Assembly: GCA_963732765.1 (NCBI GenBank)
Contig: CAVTAS010000010.1
Location: 682,001-746,000 of the forward strand
Reading direction: 5' to 3'
Length of the DNA stretch: 64,000 nt
DNA from: JANYHF01 sp963732765
GTDB lineage: Bacteria > Pseudomonadota > Alphaproteobacteria > Rhizobiales > Hyphomicrobiaceae
Shown here: positions 7,321 through 15,951 of the stretch, in pieces
Layout of the letters: every line of letters starts with the position of its first letter
Numbering within the stretch: the stretch's first letter is position 1
Notes under the pieces: model-generated
Database searches by the model: none
The model's input: only the letters and a program-made list of their open reading frames with translations
Told to the model about the DNA's origin: nothing
Position numbers and translations under genes: made by a program

Positions 7321-8652
7321 ATGCCCGCCACCCCAACCGTCTCCCTGCACGACCTCTCCACCCTCGACGCCGCCGCGCGCAAAGCCTTGACGCGCCGCAC
7401 CGAGGCCGATCTAGGGCCGTTCCTCGAGAAGGTGAAACCCATCATCGCCGCCGTGCGCGATGAGGGCGACAAGGCCCTCTCCCGTTTTGCGCTGGAGCTG
7501 GACAAGGCCACGGTGCCGGCCAACGCCATCAAGGTGCGCCCGGAGGAATTCAAAGGCGCCGAGCAGGGCGTTGCCCCGGATGTGCGCGCGGCCATCGCCT
7601 TCGCCATCGAGAACATCCGCAAGTTCCACGAAACGCAGAAGCCGGAAGAGATGTGGATGAAGGAAATCCGCCCTGGCGTGTGGACGGGAGATCGCTGCTC
7701 AGCCATCGACTCGGTCGCCTGCTACGTTCCGCGCGGCAAGGGCTCGTTCCCCAGCGTACTGATGATGTCGACCATTCCGGCCAAAGTGGCGGGCGTGCCT
7801 CAGATTGCGCTGCTGACGCCTCCCGGCCCGGACGGCAAGGTGGATGCGGCGACCCTCTATGCTTGCGGCCTGATCGGCATCGAGCATGTCTACAAGTGCG
7901 GCGGCGCGCAGGCGGTTGCGGCAGCCGCCTATGGAACCGAGACGGTACCCAAGTGCCTGAAAATCCTCGGCCCCGGCAGCCCCTGGGTTGTCGCCGCCAA
8001 GCGCTTGCTCTCCGACATCATCGATCCCGGCATTCCGGCTGGCCCCAGCGAGGCGATCATCCTGGCCGATGAGACCGCCGATGGACGTCTCGCCGGCCTC
8101 GACCTCATCATCGAGAGCGAGCACGGCCCGGATTCCTCCGCCTTCCTGGTCACGCCGAGCCGCGCCGTGGCCGATGCGGCCCGCGCCGCCATCCCGACCT
8201 ATTGGGCACAATTGGGCGCCCAGCGCGTCGGCTTCTCCTCCACCACGCTCAGCGGCCCGCGCGGCGGCATCGTGCTGACGCGCGACATGGACGAGGCCAT
8301 CGCCTTCACCAACGATTACGCGCCCGAGCATCTGCAAGTGCTGACGCGCGACCCCTGGGCGACAGTCGGCGCCTTACGCAATGCTGGCGAAATCCTGATG
8401 GGCCGGCACACGCCGACCACGCTTGGCAACTACCTGCTCGGCCCCAACTGCGTGCTTCCAACCGGGGGCTGGGCCCGCACGGCGTCACCGCTGTCCGTGT
8501 TCGATTTCATGAAGCGCACGTCGCTGGCCTATGTGACGGAGCCGGCCTATCCGGAGCTGGCCAAGCACGCCCATGCGCTCGCCACCTACGAAGGGTTCGA
8601 CGGGCATGCGCTGGCGGTGTCGGACGTCAGGGCGATGCTGCTGAAGGGTTGA
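7321..8652 (+). CDS. HisD-family dehydrogenase, divergent paralogue
   Basis: A 443-residue member of the histidinol dehydrogenase family, NAD-dependent alcohol-to-acid oxidoreductases. The catalytic Glu-His pair is kept (E336-H337 in APEHL), as are two zinc-type histidines (H268 in SEHGPDSS and H429 in GFDGHALAV). The two other zinc ligands of E. coli HisD, Gln259 and Asp360, are replaced by E265 and N370, and the GTNHVLPT signature reads GPNCVLPT. No his genes are near. It may therefore be a paralogue that oxidises another diol or amino alcohol; HpsN, which oxidises sulfopropanediol, is a known precedent in this family. Histidine biosynthesis cannot be excluded. The ATG at 7321 gives the normal family length. 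Confidence 0.85.
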   Translation: MPATPTVSLHDLSTLDAAARKALTRRTEADLGPFLEKVKPIIAAVRDEGDKALSRFALELDKATVPANAIKVRPEEFKGAEQGVAPDVRAAIAFAIENIRKFHETQKPEEMWMKEIRPGVWTGDRCSAIDSVACYVPRGKGSFPSVLMMSTIPAKVAGVPQIALLTPPGPDGKVDAATLYACGLIGIEHVYKCGGAQAVAAAAYGTETVPKCLKILGPGSPWVVAAKRLLSDIIDPGIPAGPSEAIILADETADGRLAGLDLIIESEHGPDSSAFLVTPSRAVADAARAAIPTYWAQLGAQRVGFSSTTLSGPRGGIVLTRDMDEAIAFTNDYAPEHLQVLTRDPWATVGALRNAGEILMGRHTPTTLGNYLLGPNCVLPTGGWARTASPLSVFDFMKRTSLAYVTEPAYPELAKHAHALATYEGFDGHALAVSDVRAMLLKG

Positions 8653-8655
8653 CGA

Positions 8656-9420
8656 TCAGCCACCCGCCATCAACCGCACGAGCCCTGAGCGCAACAGCTC
8701 GGCCGACACGATGGCGAGGCAGATGTTCGCGATCAGATAGAACCGCTCTTGCGCCACGCGCTTGGCCAGCCAGACCCCGCACCAGGACGCGATCACCGCC
8801 ATCGGCAACAGCACCAGGCTGACCAACAAGCTGTGGCCGTCGATCAGCCCTAGCTGCAGGAATGGCGGCACCTTGATGGCGTTGAGCGCGGCAAAACACA
8901 TCACCATGGTGCCCGCGAACACCACCGGTGGCAGTTTCTGGGGTTGCAGGTAGATCTGCGCCAGCGGGCCGCCGGCATGGCTGATGAAACTGGTGAAACC
9001 GGCCGACACGCACAGTATGGTAGAGAGCAACCGGCCGGGCGGTTGCATCTCCATGGCGCGCGCGCGCAGAAACAGCGCATGCAGAAGAAAGACGATGCCG
9101 ATGACGCCGAGCAGCACGCGGAAATGTGCTTCGGTGATCCAGGAGGCGGTCAGCCAGCCGATGCCCGTGCCGATCAGCGCCGTCGGCAGCATCACCATCA
9201 GATGCTTGCGATCAAAACTATTGCGGTAGGCCCAGACCGCGACCACATCCATGCCGAGCAGTACTGGCAGCATGACGCCAGCGGCCGTGGGTGGCGGGAC
9301 GACCAGCGACAGCAAGGGCACGCCGAGCAGGCCGAGGCCGGTTAGGAATCCGCCCTTGGAGAGGCCGACCAGGAACACAATCGGCAGCGCGGCGATATAG
9401 AACCAGGGATCGGTGAGCAT
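8656..9420 (-). CDS. TauE/SafE-family membrane permease
   Basis: A 254-residue integral membrane protein with about seven or eight hydrophobic helices. A glycine-rich N-terminal signature (VFLVGLSKGGFLTGLGLLGVP) is typical of the TauE/SafE (DUF81) family. Members export sulfite, sulfoacetate or other small organic anions, but many are of unknown substrate. It is transcribed convergently with the HisD-like gene, the two stops being 3 bp apart. Because some HisD paralogues act on C3 sulfonates and release sulfite-related products, a functional link is possible, though the opposite orientation argues for caution. Confidence 0.85.
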   Translation of the reverse strand: MLTDPWFYIAALPIVFLVGLSKGGFLTGLGLLGVPLLSLVVPPPTAAGVMLPVLLGMDVVAVWAYRNSFDRKHLMVMLPTALIGTGIGWLTASWITEAHFRVLLGVIGIVFLLHALFLRARAMEMQPPGRLLSTILCVSAGFTSFISHAGGPLAQIYLQPQKLPPVVFAGTMVMCFAALNAIKVPPFLQLGLIDGHSLLVSLVLLPMAVIASWCGVWLAKRVAQERFYLIANICLAIVSAELLRSGLVRLMAGG

Positions 9421-9517
9421 TGATTTGTCCGTCGGTTACTGGGTGTCAGGCACTTACGGCGCCGGCACGGTGTCTCGTCTTGGAACTGCCTGTCAGGGCG
9501 CCGTAATTGCCTGCCAT

Positions 9518-9620
9518 CTAGTGTTCTGGCACTATCAGAAGGTTCCCTGGCTTTCGTCATCCCCGCCTGCGCGGGGATGACGATTTGGGCGGGTACCAAG
9601 CGACAGCGCCAGAACACTAG
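9518..9620. mobile_element. 103-bp MITE-like element with perfect 13-bp terminal inverted repeats
   Basis: The left end CTAGTGTTCTGGC (9518-9530) is the exact reverse complement of the right end GCCAGAACACTAG (9608-9620), and similarity continues inward for several bases. Inside lies a second perfect hairpin, CGTCATCCCCGC (9555-9566) with GCGGGGATGACG (9571-9582) and a 4-nt loop. TA near both ends is compatible with TA target duplication as in IS630/Tc1-mariner elements. There is no coding capacity. The right end contains the stop codon of the hydantoinase gene (9617-9619), so the element may also shape the end of that transcript. Confidence 0.6.
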
Positions 9621-12600
9621 TCTGTTTCCGGTTCGCCGAGGCCACCACCGCCGGGCAACTCCATGATCAGCCGGTCACCGGCGGGAACGATCTGCTTGCC
9701 CTTGCCGCGAAGTTTCTTGCCGGACGCCAGCGCGACGCGCCCCACCAGCCCCGGTTTGCCACCGGCGCGGCCGCGCGCAGGATGGTCGATGCGGTCGAAC
9801 AGGCAGAACACGCCGAACGGAGCGCCTTGGGCGTGCATGACCTCGATCACCTGGCCGTCGCCGCCCTGCGTCAGTCCGGCGCCGCCCGATCCCGGGCGCA
9901 ATTCCTTGCGCAGGAATATCAGCGGAGCGACCGATTCGGTGGCTTCGACCGGGGTGTTGCGAACACCGGACGGGAACGCAGTCGCCGACATGCCGGGCTT
10001 GCCGGGCCGCCCGCCCGTTCCGCCGGAATAGAATATCGTCACCGAGAACGGCGTTGCCGTACCATAGTCCTCGCCCCCGGTATGACCGTGACCACCGACC
10101 AACATCGGCGCCCACAGCGCCGACGATCCTTCCGCCGGCACCCGTCCGGGTACCGCCTGTTCGAGGCAGCCGAGCACCACGTCCGGCAGCATCTGGCCGA
10201 TGACGTGACGGGCCGCGACCGCTGCGGGGCGCGGGGCGTTCAAGATCGAACCAAGCGGGGCGGTGACGCGGATCGGCGCCAGCGAGCCGGCATTGTTGGG
10301 GATCTTGCCGCCGACCACCGAGCGCACGCCGAACGATCCGTAGGCCTGCGTATAGGTCAGCGGGACGTTGATGCCGAACGCGGACGTTTTCGACGTACCG
10401 GTGAAATCGACGTCGATGCCGTCCTTGCCGATGGTGAGTTTCGCCTTCAGCAGCACTGGTTTGTCATAGCCGTCGCAAACCATCTCGCGTTCGTAGACGC
10501 CCTTGGGCAGGGCGCGGATCTCGGCCAGCATGGCATTGCGGGAGGTGTCGATGATGTGTTCGGCGATCTCATCCAGATCGGCGAGGCCGAACTCATCCAT
10601 CAGCTCCGTCAACCTCTGTCCGCCGACCGCATTGCAGGTCGTCAACGAATAGAGATCGCCGACCAGCTGTACCGGCTCACGCACGTTGGCGCGCACGATC
10701 GCGATCAGGTCCTCGTTGATCTGCCCGGCTCGGAACAGGTGCATGATCGGAATGCAGATTCCTTCTTCGAACACCTGCCCGGCATCTGGCCCGAAACCGC
10801 GACCACCGATGTCGACTACATGCACGGTGGCCGCAAACAGCGCCACAACCTTCTCTTTACGGAAGATCGGCGTGACGACCGTGAAATCGAACTGATGCCC
10901 GGTGCCGAGCCAGCTGTCGTTGGTGATGTAGACATCGCCATCGGCCATGGTGGCGATGGGAAATCGTTCGATGAAGAACCCGACCGAGGCGGCCATGGCG
11001 TTGACGTGGCCGGGTGTGCCGGTGATGGCCTGGGCCAGCATGCGCCCCGTCATGTCGAACACACCGGCCGAGAGGTCACCGGCCTCGCGTACCGTCGTTG
11101 AGAACGCGGTGCGGATAAGCGCCTGGGCCTGCTCTTCCACCGTCGCGATGAGCCGGTCCCACAGCACCTGATTGCGGATTTGCGCGCTGGCGCTTGCACT
11201 CGCCGTTGTTTTCTTCTCAACCCGTTCGAGCACCAGATCGCCACGCCCGTTCACGCGCGCCTGGAAGCCGGGTGGAACGGCGGTCGTGGTCTGATCTTCC
11301 GTGATCACCGCTGGGCCCGCGACGTGCATGGTCTTGGTCAGTGCCGCGCGCGGAAACTCGCCGCAACTGACTGGCCGGTCGGCTCCAGGGAAATGGATGT
11401 CGCGTTTGCCGCCTGGCTTGGCCGCCGTGGTCTTGCCCGCCTTGTCGCGCCTGCCCGCGACTTTGGAGACTGGGGCGGACACCACGCTCGACCAGGTCAG
11501 GATCTCAATATCCAGCCCCGGCACGAGACGATCGTACTGCCGCGCGTATTCCGCTTCGAAGGCCGCACGGATCTTCTCGCCATCGGTCTTGATCAGCGCG
11601 CCCTCGGGTACCACGACCTTTATCTCGTGCCCCTGGCCGACGTAGCGGGCATAGGCGAAGCGCTTTTCTTCCAGCTTGCCCTTGGGGGCGGCGAGACGCA
11701 CCACGGCCTCGCTTTCCTTGCGCATCGCCCCGAACAGCGTGTTGAGCCCAGCAGGATCGAAGGCCGCCAGGCGCACGTAGCGGCTGCGCACAACTTCGTA
11801 GGCAACGGGGGCGATCAGGAACCCGATGGCCGAACCCACACCGGCGCCAGTCGGGATGATGATGCGGGATATGCCCAATTTCCCAGCCAACCGCGCGGCA
11901 TGCAAGGGGGCCGCGCCACCAAATGCGATCATGGTGCGTCCGGTGAGTTCCATGCCGCGCTCGACGGCATGCACGCGCGCCGCGCCGGCCATGTTCTCAT
12001 CGACGATCTCGATCACGCCTTCGGCCGCGGCGACCGCATCGAGCTTCAATTTACTGCCTACGGACGAAAGCAGCGCCTTCTGGGCGGCCGCGGTGTCGAG
12101 TTGCATCCGCCCACCAGCAAACCCCGCCGCGGCCAGCCGCCCCAGAACGAGGTTGGCGTCCGTCACCGTCGCGCCCTTGCCGCCCTGGCCGTAGCAGGCC
12201 GGGCCCGGCTGCGCCCCCGCGCTTTCCGGCCCAACCTTGATGCGGCCCAGCGCATCGACGCCCGCGATCGAGCCGCCGCCCGCGCCGATCTCCACCATCT
12301 CCACGACTGGGATCTTCACCGGCATGCCGGAGCCCTTCATGAAGCGGTGTGCCCGGTTCACCTCGAAGAAACGCGAGAGCAGCGGCTCGCCATCGTCGAT
12401 CATGCAAATCTTTGCGGTGGTGCCGCCCATGTCGAAGGACAGCACGCGATCCTCGCCCAACTCGCGGGCAATACGGCTGGCCAGGATCGCGCCGCCCGCC
12501 GGGCCGGATTCGACCAGGCGGATCGGGAACTGTGCGGCCGTCTCGACCGTCACCAGATGCCCGCCCGAGGTCATCAGCAGGAACGGACAACCGAACCCCG

Positions 12601-13285
12601 CCGCCTTCAGATCGGACGTCAGCTGATTGAGGTAGCTCGCCATCAGCGGCTTGACGTAAGCGTTGGCCGTGGTGGTCGACTGCCGCTCGTACTCCCGGAT
12701 TTCAGGGCAGACCTCCGATCCCAGCGACAGCGCCACTTGCGGTAGCCGTCGCGCGATGACCGCGCCAATGCGCTGCTCGTGCGCCGGATTGGCGTAGGCG
12801 TGCAGCAACCCCACCGCGACGCTCTCGATGCCCTCGCGCTCGATGATGGCGATGGCCCTATCGAGCGTCCCCTCATCCAGCGGCGTCAGCACTTGGCCAC
12901 GGAAATTCATCCGCTCTTTTACCGGCAGCCGCAGTTCGCGCGGCACCAGCGGGGGCAAGCGGTCGGCCATGATGTCGTACTGGTCGAAGCGGCTTTCGTA
13001 GGCGATTTCCAGCGAATCGCGATGCCCCTCGGTGACAATCAGCGCCGTCCGCGCGCCCTTGCGCTCGATCAGCGCGTTGGTCGCCAGCGTGGTGCCGTGG
13101 ATAAGCAGCGACACGTCCTTGGGTTTGGTGCCCGTCTCGCGCAGCAGCGTCTGCACGCCGGTCATGAACCCGTCTGCCGGCTTTCCAGGCGTGGTCAGCA
13201 CCTTGATGGAGTGGATGGCACCGTCCTTGTCGAGGACGACATCGGTGAATGTTCCGCCGATGTCGACGGAAAGGCGCGTGGGCAT
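9617..13285 (-). CDS. Fused hydantoinase/5-oxoprolinase (HyuA-HyuB) protein
   Basis: A 1222-residue fusion. Residues 1 to about 690 are the HyuA part (N-terminal RLSVDIGGTFTDVVLD, ATPase-like LSFDMGGTTAKICMI). Residues from about 698 are the HyuB part (AFSTTVREAGDLSAGVFD, ISFGGTGG-like YSGGTGGRPG). This layout matches ATP-dependent 5-oxoprolinases, which open 5-oxo-L-proline to glutamate, but also other hydantoin- or lactam-hydrolysing relatives; the length is slightly below eukaryotic oxoprolinase. The ATG at 13285 begins the conserved phosphate-binding strand. No dedicated partner genes flank it. The stop codon lies inside the terminal repeat of a MITE-like element. Confidence 0.88.
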   Translation of the reverse strand: MPTRLSVDIGGTFTDVVLDKDGAIHSIKVLTTPGKPADGFMTGVQTLLRETGTKPKDVSLLIHGTTLATNALIERKGARTALIVTEGHRDSLEIAYESRFDQYDIMADRLPPLVPRELRLPVKERMNFRGQVLTPLDEGTLDRAIAIIEREGIESVAVGLLHAYANPAHEQRIGAVIARRLPQVALSLGSEVCPEIREYERQSTTTANAYVKPLMASYLNQLTSDLKAAGFGCPFLLMTSGGHLVTVETAAQFPIRLVESGPAGGAILASRIARELGEDRVLSFDMGGTTAKICMIDDGEPLLSRFFEVNRAHRFMKGSGMPVKIPVVEMVEIGAGGGSIAGVDALGRIKVGPESAGAQPGPACYGQGGKGATVTDANLVLGRLAAAGFAGGRMQLDTAAAQKALLSSVGSKLKLDAVAAAEGVIEIVDENMAGAARVHAVERGMELTGRTMIAFGGAAPLHAARLAGKLGISRIIIPTGAGVGSAIGFLIAPVAYEVVRSRYVRLAAFDPAGLNTLFGAMRKESEAVVRLAAPKGKLEEKRFAYARYVGQGHEIKVVVPEGALIKTDGEKIRAAFEAEYARQYDRLVPGLDIEILTWSSVVSAPVSKVAGRRDKAGKTTAAKPGGKRDIHFPGADRPVSCGEFPRAALTKTMHVAGPAVITEDQTTTAVPPGFQARVNGRGDLVLERVEKKTTASASASAQIRNQVLWDRLIATVEEQAQALIRTAFSTTVREAGDLSAGVFDMTGRMLAQAITGTPGHVNAMAASVGFFIERFPIATMADGDVYITNDSWLGTGHQFDFTVVTPIFRKEKVVALFAATVHVVDIGGRGFGPDAGQVFEEGICIPIMHLFRAGQINEDLIAIVRANVREPVQLVGDLYSLTTCNAVGGQRLTELMDEFGLADLDEIAEHIIDTSRNAMLAEIRALPKGVYEREMVCDGYDKPVLLKAKLTIGKDGIDVDFTGTSKTSAFGINVPLTYTQAYGSFGVRSVVGGKIPNNAGSLAPIRVTAPLGSILNAPRPAAVAARHVIGQMLPDVVLGCLEQAVPGRVPAEGSSALWAPMLVGGHGHTGGEDYGTATPFSVTIFYSGGTGGRPGKPGMSATAFPSGVRNTPVEATESVAPLIFLRKELRPGSGGAGLTQGGDGQVIEVMHAQGAPFGVFCLFDRIDHPARGRAGGKPGLVGRVALASGKKLRGKGKQIVPAGDRLIMELPGGGGLGEPETD

Positions 13286-13384
13286 GTGGGGGCTCGAATG
13301 ACAGCGCGGCGGAGGCGCCGGTGATCGGGGCGATCGGCGCCCGTGTCAATGCAGCCAATCGTTGCACATGACGGCTTTGCAGCG

Positions 13385-13822
13385 CTAACGGTCGATCAGT
13401 ACCGGGATCTTGCTATGCGTCAGCACTTTCTGGGCTTCACTGCCCAGCAGCAGTGCACCAAGCCCGCTGCGGCCGTGCGACGCCATCATGATCAGGTCGC
13501 AGTCCTCCAAAGCCGCGGCGTCCAGAATTGCTCGCCAGGGTTGCTCGTGCTTGGTGGAGAGTGTCGCGCAAGGAACCCCGGCGGCGTCCGCTTGCTGTTG
13601 AGCAGCCGCCAGGCATTCTGCCACGTGCTCCTCGATAATGCGGCGGTAGCTTGCGGTATCGCTGCTTTCGGAGACGAGTGCGTACTCCGCGCCGATCCTG
13701 GGCAATATGGCCGTGTAGACCGTGATGCGCGCGCCGATGGCCTTGGCCAGCGCTATGCCATCCTTGATGACCTTGTTGGAATACTCCGACCGGTCCGTCA
13801 CGACGAGAATGTGCTTGTACAT
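13385..13822 (-). CDS. Universal stress protein, UspA family
   Basis: A 145-residue single Usp domain. The N-terminal ILVVTDRSEYSNK strand and the ATP-binding motif GRSGLGALLLGSEAQKVL (G-x2-G-x9-G-S) are intact, so it probably binds ATP. It is the third gene of a minus-strand group after a second Usp gene (14125-14562) and a small membrane protein (13870-14103), and is expected to share their promoter, which carries an FNR/FixK-like box. Usp proteins of this size act in stress or low-oxygen survival; no specific partner can be named. Confidence 0.9.
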   Translation of the reverse strand: MYKHILVVTDRSEYSNKVIKDGIALAKAIGARITVYTAILPRIGAEYALVSESSDTASYRRIIEEHVAECLAAAQQQADAAGVPCATLSTKHEQPWRAILDAAALEDCDLIMMASHGRSGLGALLLGSEAQKVLTHSKIPVLIDR

Positions 13823-13869
13823 CGCGTTTCCTCCGTTGTCAGAGCTGTACCCAGACGCCTACAGAACGC

Positions 13870-14103
13870 TCATCGTCCATGGCCCCGGCCACGCCACCAG
13901 GCCAGGACCCTCCGGTTGAAGCGGCGCACCCACGGCAGATCGTGCGCCAGCACAATGAGACCGAGTGGCAGCATCCAGAACCCGAGGATCGGGAGAAAGC
14001 CCAGCAGGCCGCCGATCACTAGCGCCACGCCGATTGCGATGCGCAGGACGCGCCAGCGCGGCAGACCGGACCGGAACGGACCTAACTTGATCTCCACGGA
14101 CAC
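13870..14103 (-). CDS. Small PGPGW-like transmembrane protein
   Basis: A 77-residue protein with one long or two short hydrophobic segments (residues about 19-54: IAIGVALVIGGLLGF, then PILGFWMLPLGLIVLAHDLP) and a basic, Trp- and Arg-rich C-terminus. The pattern resembles the family described as putative transmembrane PGPGW proteins, though the literal PGPGW motif is not present. It sits 21 bp after one usp gene and 47 bp before another, so it belongs to the same transcription unit. Function is unknown. Confidence 0.6.
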   Translation of the reverse strand: MSVEIKLGPFRSGLPRWRVLRIAIGVALVIGGLLGFLPILGFWMLPLGLIVLAHDLPWVRRFNRRVLAWWRGRGHGR

Positions 14104-14124
14104 TACACGGTTGGAGTGGACCCA

Positions 14125-14562
14125 TCAGCGGTGCACCAAGACAGGGATCGGACTGTGCGCAAGCACCTTCTGTGTGACGCTGCCGAGCACGAGCGCAGCA
14201 AGTCCGCGCCGTCCATGCGAGGCCATGACGATAAGATCGCAGCCCTTGGCCTTGGCGGTGTCGATGATGGCTTGATAGGGATCACGATCGAGCGCTGAGG
14301 CTGTCTCGCAGCCGATCCCCGCCTTGGCGACTTCAGCTGCCGCGGCATCGAGCACGCGCGCGGCCTGGTCCTCGGCCGCCTTCACCCGGACCGCGTCCGC
14401 CGGACCGAAAACCGCCCCTTCCACCACGACAGGCGGCAACGTCTCGGCAACCGTGAACACTGTGACCCGCGCTCCGAGGGCCTTGGCAAGTCGGGCGCCT
14501 TCATTGACCGCCTTTGCGGAGAGCTCGGAACCATCGGTGGCGATCAGCAAGTGTTTGAACAT
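14125..14562 (-). CDS. Universal stress protein, UspA family (operon head)
   Basis: A 145-residue Usp domain protein, MFKHLLIATDGSELSAKAV at the N-terminus, with the nucleotide-binding motif GRRGLAALVLGSVTQKVL near the C-terminus. It is the promoter-proximal gene of the usp group. Two palindromes lie upstream: TGAAAC-N4-GTTTCA (14583-14598) and an FNR/FixK-like TTGAC-N4-GTCAA (14625-14638). Oxygen-responsive control would fit known usp genes in alphaproteobacteria. It is paralogous to the gene at 13385-13822 but clearly divergent from it. Confidence 0.9.
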   Translation of the reverse strand: MFKHLLIATDGSELSAKAVNEGARLAKALGARVTVFTVAETLPPVVVEGAVFGPADAVRVKAAEDQAARVLDAAAAEVAKAGIGCETASALDRDPYQAIIDTAKAKGCDLIVMASHGRRGLAALVLGSVTQKVLAHSPIPVLVHR

Positions 14563-14582
14563 GGGCCTGCATCCCTGGCGAC

Positions 14583-14598
14583 TGAAACCGACGTTTCA
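14583..14598. promoter_or_regulatory. Perfect palindrome TGAAAC-N4-GTTTCA upstream of usp
   Basis: The half sites at 14583-14588 and 14593-14598 are exact reverse complements separated by CGAC. It lies about 20 bp upstream of the usp start codon, so it could be an operator or part of a leader hairpin. No regulator is assigned. Confidence 0.4.
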
Positions 14599-14624
14599 AT
14601 CGCACCACCCCGGCGCCCCGCGCC

Positions 14625-14638
14625 TTGACCCATGTCAA
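14625..14638. promoter_or_regulatory. FNR/FixK-like box
   Basis: TTGACCCATGTCAA fits the palindromic Fnr/FixK consensus TTGA-N6-TCAA, with C and G at the inner positions as allowed. It is 63-76 bp upstream of the usp start codon, a reasonable activator position. Known alphaproteobacterial usp genes are often under such control. Not experimentally supported here. Confidence 0.5.
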
Positions 14639-14694
14639 GATCCCCAACCGAATCGCTGGCAGGCCGAGACTTGGCAACGGCGTTCCGCAAACGC

Positions 14695-15417
14695 TCAGCT
14701 GGCAGGCAAATCCTCGTTGGCGTGCACCAGATCGTCATCCTGGTAGTCCTGCTTGCCGTAGCTCGGGAACCGCTCCAGCACGCGCGCCATTTCCTTCTTA
14801 TCGAGAATGATGGGCTCGCCCAACTGGCGGGCGTGGCAGTACATGGCGGCCAGCGTCTCGACCTCGACGGTGAGCGCTAGTGTCTTGTCAAGCGTCAGCC
14901 CAAGGGCAATCACGCCATGATTGGCGAGCAGGCAGGCGCGGCGGCCCTTCAGGGCTTTCAGGGCGTTGTCGGACAACTCCTGGGTGCCGAACGTGGCGTA
15001 GTCGGCGCAGCGGATGCTGTCGCCGCCCGCCACCGCGACCATGTAGTGGAAGGCCGGGATGTCCAACCGCAAACAGGCCATGGCGGTCGAGAACACCGAG
15101 TGGGTATGCAGCACCACAGCCGCTTCGGGCCGGGCCTGCAGGATGTCGCGATGGAAGCGCCATTCCACGCTCGGACGCCGCTTGCCCCACCAACGGCCGT
15201 CCATGTCCATCATCGGAATGTCCTCGGGACGCATGACATCGTAAGGCATGCCCGAGGGCGTCATCAGGAACCGGGTTGCATCCAGACGCACACTGATATT
15301 GCCGGAGGTGCCCTGATTGATGCCTAGCGCGTTCATCCTGCGGCAGGTGTCGATGACGTCGGCGGCAAGCGCCAGACGCGACGAGGCGACGGTCGGAGTT
15401 TCGGCGCTGCGCGGCAT
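14695..15417 (-). CDS. Class II aldolase/adducin family protein
   Basis: A 240-residue protein with the class II aldolase fold. The zinc site is visible as HTH (VVLHTHSVFS) and a later His (LLANHGVIALG), as in L-fuculose-1-phosphate aldolase; NQGTSGNISVR is the phosphate-binding loop. It should cleave or epimerise a sugar phosphate or a related hydroxy-acid, but the substrate is not predictable. The ATG at 15417 gives the family length. It follows the mgtC-like gene on the same strand with a gap of 48 bp, and it may be co-transcribed with it. Confidence 0.85.
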   Translation of the reverse strand: MPRSAETPTVASSRLALAADVIDTCRRMNALGINQGTSGNISVRLDATRFLMTPSGMPYDVMRPEDIPMMDMDGRWWGKRRPSVEWRFHRDILQARPEAAVVLHTHSVFSTAMACLRLDIPAFHYMVAVAGGDSIRCADYATFGTQELSDNALKALKGRRACLLANHGVIALGLTLDKTLALTVEVETLAAMYCHARQLGEPIILDKKEMARVLERFPSYGKQDYQDDDLVHANEDLPAS

Positions 15418-15465
15418 GTGTCTAATCCGAGTCTGGAGTGGCCGAGTGGTGAGTCACTCGAATAC

Positions 15466-15951
15466 TCAGGCAGCGGCATCGCCGCCATGAGGCGGATCGC
15501 CCGCCCCAGTGTTAGAGCCGCGTAACACCCGATGTGCCAACCGCTCGATAGGTCCGCCGCCAACCAACAACACAAACACCAGCGCGATCGCGACGACCAC
15601 CTCGATCCAGGCGCCCATGCCGCACAGAACGCCAAAACCTGCAGCGAGCCATATGACCGCAGCCGTCGTCAGGCCGTGCACGTCTCCCTCGCCGCTGCCG
15701 CGGACGATCACGCCGGCGCCGATGAAGCCGACACCCGTCAATACGCCTTGAATAATCCGGGTGACCTCGGCAAAGCCCGGTTGGCCGGGCCCCGCCCCGC
15801 CAGCGGCCATCACCACCATTGCCGACGCGATGCAGACGAGGCCGATGGTGCGCACGCCGGCCGATTTCTTGTGCAGGTCGCGGTTGAGGCCTAGGGCCGC
15901 GCCAATGACGAAAGCGGCAAGCAGTCGAAGTAAGATGTCAGTGTTGCTCAT
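15466..15951 (-). CDS. MgtC/SapB-family membrane protein
   Basis: A 161-residue protein matching the MgtC transmembrane domain. It has about four or five helices and the signature LAAFVIGAALGLNRDLHKKSAGVRTIGL followed by GVGFIGAGVIVR. It lacks the C-terminal ACT-like cytoplasmic domain of Salmonella MgtC. Family members are linked to low-magnesium or acid survival and to modulation of the F1Fo ATP synthase, but no magnesium-responsive leader is visible here. Its ATG overlaps the stop of the upstream truncated regulator domain by 4 nt (ATGA). Confidence 0.87.
   Translation of the reverse strand: MSNTDILLRLLAAFVIGAALGLNRDLHKKSAGVRTIGLVCIASAMVVMAAGGAGPGQPGFAEVTRIIQGVLTGVGFIGAGVIVRGSGEGDVHGLTTAAVIWLAAGFGVLCGMGAWIEVVVAIALVFVLLVGGGPIERLAHRVLRGSNTGAGDPPHGGDAAA

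Noticed and set aside
9342..9617. 91-codon minus-strand frame before the TauE gene
   Set aside because: It covers the MITE-like element and the TauE 5' end in another frame; no start signal or family.
11180..12745. Plus-strand open frame of 521 codons
   Set aside because: Antisense to the hydantoinase fusion, with no recognisable domain.
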